5,533 bases of DNA from Pyrinomonadaceae bacterium (GTDB taxonomy: Bacteria; Acidobacteriota; Blastocatellia; Pyrinomonadales; Pyrinomonadaceae): the NCBI GenBank assembly GCA_025937955.1, contig JAICQI010000434.1, positions 1-5,533 on the forward strand, given 5' to 3'. The notes below the pieces were generated by a model, which did no database searches, had not been told where the DNA came from, and worked only from the letters and a program-made list of their open reading frames with translations. Positions within the stretch are counted from its first letter, which is position 1. Every line of letters begins with the position of its first letter. The translations under genes were made by a program, and so were the position numbers. This document shows positions 1 to 4,891 of this stretch, in pieces.

Positions 1-10
1 TCGAGCTACA

Positions 11-52
11 TAGCTGCGAACGTGAACCTCCACGGGGCAAGCCCGTGGCATC
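11..52. repeat. Hairpin-forming REP-like repeat, copy 1
   Basis: First copy of the unit. The stem is CCACGGG (30-36) and CCCGTGG (42-48), loop GCAAG, preceded by TAGCTGCGAACGTGA and followed by CATC. A TCGAG at 1-5 is also found ahead of copy 2 at 74-78, so the repeated unit may extend further left. The 1-146 edge region otherwise shows no coding signal. Confidence 0.75.
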
Positions 53-78
53 CAAGCAGTGCTTTTACGAGGTTCGAG

Positions 79-120
79 TAGCCGCAAACGTGAGACTCCA
101 CGGGACAAGCCCGTGGCATC
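79..120. repeat. Hairpin-forming REP-like repeat, copy 2
   Basis: This 42-bp unit matches copy 1 (11-52) at 37 of 42 positions, with an exact 68-bp offset. It contains a 7-bp perfect stem, CCACGGG (98-104) and CCCGTGG (110-116), with loop ACAAG. The loop differs from copy 1 by one base while both stems are identical. It lies 27 nt beyond the stop of the ATPase gene and so may be the 3' end structure of that transcript, but no T-run follows it in the direction of transcription. Confidence 0.75.
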
Positions 121-146
121 TCTTTGCAACTTTTTTCGTAAGGAAA

Positions 147-1616
147 TCAACTGTACTTTCCGGTTTCGGTTAGGTCGTCGTAAATCATGCCGCGACGATC
201 TTTCTTAGCTTTGGTTACTGCGGCATAGCTGCCCTCTTCGTTGCGGCTAATCTTGTTTTCAGCATACAGGCCTTCGAGCACGAGCTCGCAGGCAGAGACG
301 AGTTGCGGTGTGTCGGAGCGCTTGAAATCGAAAGGAATCATCGCGGTTTCGAGTAGCTCCGGAACCGCCTCGATCAGGTCTCTGCACTCTGACGCCGCGG
401 CCGTGTCAGCCAGCAGAAGTTTGTTTCCCTCATCAAACCACTGCACCGTCCGCGAAAAGTCGATGCCGACAAAATAGCCCTCGAAGATCTCACCGGCGGC
501 GCGCTTGATCAGATCGCGAGCGATGCGGTCCGCGCCAAGCTGCTCGCCTTCATACTCGAGCTCCATCTTGCCCGTCATCGACGGAATCGCGGCATAGACA
601 TCAGAGATACGCGGCACAATCGACTCTTCGCCAGTGAACAGCGCGCGCCGCTCCGCATTCGATATTACCGACTCCATCACCGTGATCGGCATTCGCTGTG
701 AAACTCCGGAATGCTTATCGACGTGATTATCATCGCGTGCTTCGAACGCGATCTGCTCGACCACTTCGCGAATAAACTCGGGCACGATCAACTGATCGCC
801 ATCTTCGAAACGATTGGTCCATGCTTCCTGGCGCGTGATCTCGATTGCCGCGGGCAGCTCTTTCGGATAGTGCGTCATGATCTCGGCGCCGATGCGATCC
901 TTCAACGGCGTGATGATCTTGCCGCGCGCCGTGTAGTCTTCCGGATTCGCGGAGAACATGAGCATCACGTCGAGCGGCAAGCGCACCGGATAACCCTTAA
1001 TCTGCACGTCGCCTTCCTGCATGATGTTGAAGAGCGCCACCTGAATCTTGCCGGCGAGGTCCGGCAACTCGTTGATCGCGAAGACGCCGCGATTGGCGCG
1101 TGGCAGCAGACCATAGTGAATCGTCAGCTCGTCGCTCAGCAGGTGACCGCCTTTGGCAGCTTTGATCGGATCGACATCGCCGATGATGTCCGCAACGGTG
1201 ACGTCGGGAGTCGCCAGCTTTTCGACGAAGCGCGCATCGCGACCGACCCACATGAGCGGTGTGTTATCACCGTGTTGCTCCAGCATTCGCCGTCCGTAGG
1301 CCGATATTGGCCGAAACGGATCGTCGTTGACTTCGGAGCCGGCGATGATCGGAATGCGTTCGTCGAGCAGATCGGTGAGCAGACGGATGATCCGGCTCTT
1401 TGCCTGCCCGCGCAGACCCAGCAGGATTATGTTATGCCGCGAAAGAATCGCATTGATCAGTTGCGGGATAACGGTGTCCTGATAACCGACAATGCCCGGA
1501 AAGAGCTTCTCGCCGGAGCGTAGTTTCTTGATTAGGTTGAGACGCAGCTCGTCTTTGACCGAGAGGGTTTTATACCTGGCCGCCCTGAGTTCGCGAAGGG
1601 TTCTTGGATAATCCAT
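147..1616 (-). CDS. MoxR/Mg-chelatase-I-like AAA+ ATPase
   Basis: A 489-residue AAA+ ATPase of the MoxR/ChlI clade, closest by pattern to the group represented by M. tuberculosis Rv0958 (recalled, not searched). Such ATPases typically remodel or activate a VWA-domain partner or load metal/cofactor into an enzyme. Visible motifs: Walker A GLRGQAKS (67-74, K73), with Ala where the P-loop Gly usually sits; Walker B GVFAINELPDL (177-187), with NE in place of the usual DE; sensor 1 FSANPEDYT (N224); arginine finger TPLKDR (R241); sensor-2-like GVSQRMP (R308). The protein is longer than typical 320-350 residue MoxR proteins, with an unassigned C-terminal part (about 345-489) rich in Glu and Lys. 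No signal or membrane segment. The ATG at 1616 has no obvious Shine-Dalgarno sequence; the leader is C- and A-rich. No VWA gene is present in the window; 146 nt downstream to the left edge hold only repeats. The neighbouring molybdoenzyme is a possible client, but this is inference only. Confidence 0.9.
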   Translation of the reverse strand: MDYPRTLRELRAARYKTLSVKDELRLNLIKKLRSGEKLFPGIVGYQDTVIPQLINAILSRHNIILLGLRGQAKSRIIRLLTDLLDERIPIIAGSEVNDDPFRPISAYGRRMLEQHGDNTPLMWVGRDARFVEKLATPDVTVADIIGDVDPIKAAKGGHLLSDELTIHYGLLPRANRGVFAINELPDLAGKIQVALFNIMQEGDVQIKGYPVRLPLDVMLMFSANPEDYTARGKIITPLKDRIGAEIMTHYPKELPAAIEITRQEAWTNRFEDGDQLIVPEFIREVVEQIAFEARDDNHVDKHSGVSQRMPITVMESVISNAERRALFTGEESIVPRISDVYAAIPSMTGKMELEYEGEQLGADRIARDLIKRAAGEIFEGYFVGIDFSRTVQWFDEGNKLLLADTAAASECRDLIEAVPELLETAMIPFDFKRSDTPQLVSACELVLEGLYAENKISRNEEGSYAAVTKAKKDRRGMIYDDLTETGKYS

Positions 1617-1655
1617 AGTTTTTTGGTGCGGGGGAGAAGATTCTAACAGCGAAAC

Positions 1656-1684
1656 AGTATAGAACCTATATGTTAAACCAAGCC
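1656..1684 (-). promoter_or_regulatory. Possible promoter or operator ahead of the MoxR-like gene
   Basis: On the minus strand TATACT (1661-1656) resembles a -10 box. The best upstream match, GCTTGG (1683-1678, 16-nt spacer), is a poor -35. The -10 overlaps a small palindrome TATAG-AAC-CTATA (1658-1670), and AACAG is repeated twice at 1645-1649 and 1653-1657. The region overlaps the end of the NUDIX-MBL gene. It is weak evidence for an independent promoter for the ATPase gene. Confidence 0.25.
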
Positions 1685-3154
1685 GTCGTCGCGGAGCTTT
1701 TCGAGATGTGCTAATACAGCGCGCTCGGCCATGGCGTGCGCCTTGGGAGAGACGTCGGTGTAGACCTGCGCGACGATCTCTTTCGGGGTGGTGGCGCCGG
1801 CGCGTACGGCTGCGAGGATGTTTTGTTCACGCTCGAGCCGGTGTGAAATGTATTCGTCGATTTTTTGATACGGTGTGGCGACAGCCGGGCCGTGCCCGCC
1901 GAGCAGCACCGTGAGATTTGGCAACGAGCGCATCCGCTCGAGCGACTGCAAATAGACACGCATGTTTCCTTGCGGTGGATCGATAAGCACCGATCCAACG
2001 CCGACAATGTTGTCTCCCGTCATCAGCACGCCGCGCGCGTCATCATGAAAACAGAGATGTCCGAGCGCGTGACCGGGCGTGTGCAACGCGCGTAACTGAA
2101 TCTGCGGCTCTCCATCCAGCGTGATCACATCGTTGTCTTCAATAAGACGATCGACAGACACATTGTCGAGTGCTTCAGCGGTCTGCGCGTGTGCCGCAAC
2201 CGGAACACTGCCGCCGAGATGAGCTTTAAGGGCATTGACGCCGCCGACGTGATCCGGATGCAGATGCGTCAGAATAATCTCGCGCACTTGCCGGCCCTCC
2301 GCGATCATTTCGTCAACACACGCCGCTAAGGCTTCCTGCTCGTCTTCGTACGGCGATCCGGGATCGAAGATCAGCATCTCTTTCGAGTTGTGAACGATGT
2401 AGCAGCACGTGTGCGTCGCCGGCGGCCGCGTTGGCGTGCGTACCGGAAAACAGATGTAGTTAGGTCGAAAGGTTATCCGTCGCGCCGGTTCGCCGTGAGC
2501 GTGTGGAATCGATAAGAACCGATCGACCAGATCAGGCGTGACCCCGGACGCGAGAGTTCTCAGTGCGTGCAACGTCGGCGGCACTGCCACGACCTGATCT
2601 TTTATCCAACGATCGTAAGCCTGGCTCGCCGGCAGCCACTCACCACTCGCCAGTTCTCCCGCGATGACGTTCGGTTCCTGCCGCGCCGGGCATTTGACGA
2701 GAAAGAACCACGTGTCGAAACGCCGGGCGTTGAACGGCGGCGTGACCCAGCGACCAACGTAAGTGAAATCGTCAGCGTCGAGATAAAGTTCGTAATGCTG
2801 CAACAACGCGGGCCACGACATTCGCCCCGATTCGAGATCATCCAACAGTGAAACTCGCTGGCCTTTCGTGAGCGTCTCGCCACCGCGAACAACCAGCACG
2901 CCGAGCTCTTCGAAGAGCTCACGCGCCGCGCCGCTGATCATCGCAGCCGTTTCCGGATTGGGTGAATTTCTGACGTCGGCTTCAGCGTCTGTGGCGTCGA
3001 TTTGTCCACCCGGAAAAGCGTGAAAACCGGCCAGGAAAGCGAGCTTATCGCTGCGTTTTACCCAGAAGACTTCCGGATCGGAAGGATTAGTGTCTTGCCG
3101 GAGCAGGATGATTGCGGCAGCGTCTTTCGGGGTATTTGCTGGTCTTTCGGACAT
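1673..3154 (-). CDS. NUDIX (NUDT19-like) and metallo-beta-lactamase (LACTB2-like) fusion hydrolase
   Basis: A 493-residue two-domain protein. Residues about 9-200 form a NUDIX hydrolase: FPGGQID (47-53), then an insertion, then AARELFEELGV (76-86), which matches the REUXEEXGU half of the Nudix box. The spacing between the GG and the RE is stretched, as in the NUDT19 (RP2) group, whose known members cleave CoA-type diphosphates. Residues about 225-425 form a metallo-beta-lactamase fold with all expected metal ligands: H297/H299/D301/H302 (THLHPDH), H362, D381 (MTGDN) and H421 (GGHGPA). The C-terminal ~60 residues (about 433-493, from YISHRLEREQNIL) resemble the winged-helix tail of LACTB2-type proteins. 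Both active sites look intact, so two hydrolytic steps are likely. Substrates are unknown: CoA or acyl-CoA derivatives for NUDIX; RNA or a thioester for the MBL half. The start ATG at 3154 follows the upstream TAA by 6 nt, with only a weak AAGAAG site, consistent with coupled translation. No signal peptide; cytosolic. Confidence 0.92.
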   Translation of the reverse strand: MSERPANTPKDAAAIILLRQDTNPSDPEVFWVKRSDKLAFLAGFHAFPGGQIDATDAEADVRNSPNPETAAMISGAARELFEELGVLVVRGGETLTKGQRVSLLDDLESGRMSWPALLQHYELYLDADDFTYVGRWVTPPFNARRFDTWFFLVKCPARQEPNVIAGELASGEWLPASQAYDRWIKDQVVAVPPTLHALRTLASGVTPDLVDRFLSIPHAHGEPARRITFRPNYICFPVRTPTRPPATHTCCYIVHNSKEMLIFDPGSPYEDEQEALAACVDEMIAEGRQVREIILTHLHPDHVGGVNALKAHLGGSVPVAAHAQTAEALDNVSVDRLIEDNDVITLDGEPQIQLRALHTPGHALGHLCFHDDARGVLMTGDNIVGVGSVLIDPPQGNMRVYLQSLERMRSLPNLTVLLGGHGPAVATPYQKIDEYISHRLEREQNILAAVRAGATTPKEIVAQVYTDVSPKAHAMAERAVLAHLEKLRDDGLV

Positions 3155-3160
3155 TGCTTC

Positions 3161-3844
3161 TTACGACCAGCGGAATCGTTCACCGTCGCCGGGACCCCAG
3201 GGCACGCCGCGCATGTGGTAGCCGCCTTCTTCCCAGTACCCGGCCTGATCCTGTTCGAGGAAGCGCACGCCCTTAACCCACTTGGCTGATTTCCACGCGT
3301 AGAGTTGCGGGATGATCAGGCGCACCGGCCCGCCGTGTTCGGGAGGAATCGGCTGACCGTCGTGGGCCCACGCAAAGAGTGAGTCTTCCTTCAGGAAGAA
3401 CTCGATCGGCACGTTGGTGGACCAACCGTAATCGTACGCCAGTGCCAAAACAAATTTTGCTTCGGGCTTCACGCCCGCGAGTCGCGCGATCTCCCTGGTT
3501 GAAACGCCACTCCAAACGTTGTCGAGGCGCGACCAGCGCGTCACGCAATGAAAGTCGGCGTAGACACGCACGGCAGGCAGTTGCATGAACTCGTCGAGCG
3601 ACCACTTCAACGGATTCTCGACTAGGCCTTCGATTTCAAAAGTCCACTTTTCGAGATCAACGTCAGGCGTTCCGTGCGCGTCGAGCACCGGCCACTTCTT
3701 CGTGCGCGACTGCCCGGGCGGCATGCGGTTTTCGCGACGCGTGTCGGGACTAATGATGATCTCCAGATCGTCCAGCTCGTCAGGCTTACGCGGATCCGTG
3801 GTTTGGTATTTTGGATCGTGGAAAAGATTATCGAGAAAGCTCAT
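3161..3844 (-). CDS. Sulfite-oxidase-like molybdopterin-dependent oxidoreductase
   Basis: A 227-residue enzyme of the sulfite oxidase/YedY molybdopterin-binding fold. The key evidence is FHCVTRWS, whose C100 is the expected cysteine ligand to molybdenum; the following TRWS is the usual neighbouring motif. Further family signatures are the domain entry WTFEIEGLVENPLKWSLDEF (67-86), the loop AYDYGWSTNVP (136-146), and HGGPVRLIIPQLYAWKSAKW (170-189), which lines the cofactor site. There is no twin-arginine signal, membrane segment, haem b5 domain or dimerisation domain, so this is the short, apparently cytosolic type often annotated as sulfite oxidase-like. Substrate and electron acceptor cannot be read from sequence, and sulfite should not be assumed. 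The first ~50 residues are a charged lead-in before the fold. The ATG at 3844 lies 15 nt after the upstream stop, with a weak GGATGG ribosome-binding site. The stop is only 6 nt before the next start, so the pair is probably translationally coupled. Confidence 0.9.
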   Translation of the reverse strand: MSFLDNLFHDPKYQTTDPRKPDELDDLEIIISPDTRRENRMPPGQSRTKKWPVLDAHGTPDVDLEKWTFEIEGLVENPLKWSLDEFMQLPAVRVYADFHCVTRWSRLDNVWSGVSTREIARLAGVKPEAKFVLALAYDYGWSTNVPIEFFLKEDSLFAWAHDGQPIPPEHGGPVRLIIPQLYAWKSAKWVKGVRFLEQDQAGYWEEGGYHMRGVPWGPGDGERFRWS

Positions 3845-3850
3845 AAAACC

Positions 3851-3871
3851 ATCCGCAGATTACGCGGATTT
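3851..3871. repeat. Short palindromic/tandem repeat spanning a stop codon and the next leader
   Basis: ATCCGC at 3851-3856 is a perfect reverse complement of GCGGAT at 3864-3869 with a 7-nt loop. The same DNA also reads as two imperfect 9-bp direct repeats, CGCAGATTA (3854-3862) and CGCGGATTT (3863-3871). It contains the TAA stop and last two codons of the 144-residue protein, and the GGATGG that is the only Shine-Dalgarno-like stretch before the molybdoenzyme ATG at 3844. From memory, CGCGTAATCTGCGGAT-like strings recur in Acidobacteria and Verrucomicrobia genomes; not verified. Confidence 0.6.
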
Positions 3872-4294
3872 CTTTCCCTTTCGTTCAGCGAGTGCGAGCA
3901 ACTCCTCGGGCATCCATTTGCCGACGCCCTTCGCCTCTGCTTCATCAATGCCAACACTCCGATCGTGCCAATCGTCGTGACTGCCTTCGGGGCCGCGAGC
4001 GCGCTCGTAGTTTTCCGTCTGCTCCAGGCTGATCAAGATTCCTTGTACCACCTCGTTCCAGTCCTGGAATTGAATGCCGCGTCTGACGACTGGCAGTCCC
4101 GCGGTCCAATCTTCTTCGGGCGCGCGGTCGTCCTGCTCGGGAATGGTCAGGTTGTAGAGCGGCGGAAATGGTCCACCGGAGAATTCTTTGACCAACTGCT
4201 CCTTAAGCTGTTTCAACGACCAATCAGAATGCTCTTGTCGCAACGACTGCGCCCGGCGATAAATGTCCGCGACCGTTGGTTGCTGCTGAACCAT
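3860..4294 (-). CDS. Uncharacterised soluble 144-residue protein
   Basis: I do not recognise this family. The gene is supported by an ATG at 4294 with a strong ribosome-binding site (AAGGTGG, about 6 nt upstream) and by its tight place in the gene row: 36 nt after VKOR and 15 nt before the molybdoenzyme. The product is hydrophilic and acidic in the middle, has no cysteine, signal peptide or membrane segment, and carries five tryptophans (W25, W63, W79, W109, W127). Residues about 7-38 look like two helices (ADIYRRAQSLRQ, then SLKQLKEQLVKEF). A Pro-rich stretch follows at 41-60. Residues 72-100 may form another helix, and the tail is a Lys-rich helix ending KKGKKSA-like. Its stop codon lies inside a small repeat at 3851-3871. 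Context suggests a cytosolic accessory or partner of the sulfite-oxidase-like enzyme, but that is guesswork from adjacency. Confidence 0.8.
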   Translation of the reverse strand: MVQQQPTVADIYRRAQSLRQEHSDWSLKQLKEQLVKEFSGGPFPPLYNLTIPEQDDRAPEEDWTAGLPVVRRGIQFQDWNEVVQGILISLEQTENYERARGPEGSHDDWHDRSVGIDEAEAKGVGKWMPEELLALAERKGKKSA

Positions 4295-4330
4295 CTCTCC
4301 ACCTTCTTAGTCTGATTTGAATGGAATACC

Positions 4331-4753
4331 TTACACGGATGCGGGCTTGAGAACAAATCGACCAACAACGACGATGACCAGCAACGTCGTCGTAATCGCG
4401 GCGGAAAGCAGGCAGTACTGGCAAAACTCACGAATGACGAACGCCTGTAAGTAGATCAACCACAAACTCACGAAGAACATCGCCGAGATGAGCGGCGTCA
4501 GCAGAGTGCCGGCAGCGCGATAACCAAACGCCGCGAGTGTAGCCAGACTGAAGACGGTGAAATACGCGGCAGCGCCAATCGCGGCCAGCGGAAACCCGGC
4601 CACGACCGCATAAGGACTACTAAGCACTTCCGAGCAGCCCGAGGTGATCGTGCATTTGACGGATTGGCCGGTGACGTGTTCGATCGTGAGGTAAAGAGCG
4701 TCGGCCAGTCCCAACAATGAGAGCAGTGCCGCCGCGATGTAGAGCTTCCTCAT
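4331..4753 (-). CDS. VKOR-family quinone-linked DsbA reoxidase (membrane)
   Basis: A 140-residue integral membrane protein of the vitamin K epoxide reductase family. It would take electrons from reduced DsbA and pass them to quinone, replacing DsbB. Four hydrophobic segments are visible at about residues 4-23, 49-77, 83-106 and 115-132. The four expected cysteines are present: the loop pair C34 and C40 (VKCTITSGC), which shuttles electrons from the partner, and the quinone-proximal CxxC at C111/C114 (FCQYC) at the start of the last helix. Serines at 45-46 after the loop match the conserved Ser/Thr region of the family. The protein is a standalone VKOR, without the fused thioredoxin domain seen in cyanobacterial members, which fits a separate DsbA gene upstream. 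The start is ATG at 4753. No clear Shine-Dalgarno sequence precedes it, and the long inverted repeat ends 14 nt upstream, so initiation may depend on RNA structure. Confidence 0.93.
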   Translation of the reverse strand: MRKLYIAAALLSLLGLADALYLTIEHVTGQSVKCTITSGCSEVLSSPYAVVAGFPLAAIGAAAYFTVFSLATLAAFGYRAAGTLLTPLISAMFFVSLWLIYLQAFVIREFCQYCLLSAAITTTLLVIVVVGRFVLKPASV

Positions 4754-4767
4754 TTTAGCAACCGGGG

Positions 4768-4843
4768 TAGAACAAGTCAGGAAGAGGGGCTTGCCCCCAC
4801 TCTCGCAACAGCGGGGGCAAGCCCCTCTTCCTGACTTGTTCTA
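4768..4843. repeat. Perfect 31-bp inverted repeat, possible REP/MITE-like element
   Basis: The left arm 4768-4798 is an exact reverse complement of the right arm 4813-4843; every paired position sums to 9611. The 14-nt loop is 4799-4812, and one more C-G pair (4800/4811) could form inside it past an A-C mismatch. The outer ends read TAGAACAAG and CTTGTTCTA, and the inner part carries GGGGCTTGCCCCC. In RNA this would be a very stable hairpin lying between the DsbA and VKOR coding regions. No T-run follows it on either strand soon enough for a classical intrinsic terminator. The TA at each end is compatible with a TA target duplication, but it is also simply part of the palindrome. It may act as an mRNA-stability hairpin, an attenuator or a miniature mobile element; the sequence alone does not decide. 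Confidence 0.85.
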
Positions 4844-4850
4844 TCTGAGA

Positions 4851-4888
4851 TTTTTCTCTTTTTGTGTCTTTTGTGCCTTTTTGTGGCT
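4851..4888. repeat. Phased A-tract repeat downstream of the DsbA-like gene
   Basis: Read on the minus strand, this stretch just after the DsbA stop contains three CACAAAAR-type units followed by a fourth A5 tract. On the plus strand the T-runs lie at 4851-4855, 4859-4863, 4869-4872 and 4878-4882, with centres about 8, 9.5 and 9.5 bp apart. That is close to one helical turn, so intrinsic DNA bending is plausible. From memory, similar CACAAAAGGCACAAAA strings recur between genes in Acidobacteria and Verrucomicrobia. I cannot confirm that here. Confidence 0.55.
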
Positions 4889-4891
4889 CAT

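Noticed and set aside
98..116. Intrinsic terminator after the ATPase gene
   Set aside because: On the minus strand the stem is followed by GAGTCTCACG, with no T-run. On the plus strand a T6 run occurs only 14 nt later. It may still be a 3' end hairpin but not a classical terminator.
11..120. CRISPR-like array from two 42-bp repeats with a 26-bp interval
   Set aside because: Only two copies are present, they differ at five positions, the flank before each copy is also partly shared (TCGAG), and no cas gene is present. REP-like repeats explain it better.
711..1523. Long plus-strand open frame (270 codons) opposite the ATPase gene
   Set aside because: It lies wholly antisense to a gene with clear AAA+ motifs. 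The translation is Arg/Asp/His-rich and without domain features, as expected for a shadow frame in GC-rich coding DNA.
1673..3154. NUDIX and MBL halves as two adjacent genes joined by a sequencing error
   Set aside because: One uninterrupted frame covers both domains with a continuous linker at about residues 200-225, and no internal ribosome-binding site or start near the junction was evident.
3674..4315. Plus-strand open frame (213 codons) crossing two minus-strand genes
   Set aside because: It runs antisense through the start of the molybdoenzyme and all of the 144-residue gene. The minus-strand frames have recognisable motifs or a strong ribosome-binding site; this one has neither.
4768..4843. 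Intrinsic terminator between the DsbA and VKOR genes
   Set aside because: The stem is long and stable, but on the minus strand it is followed by CCCCGGTTGC instead of T's, and on the plus strand by CTGAGA with T's only after 7 nt and no gene upstream. The 31-bp perfect arms fit a repeat element better.
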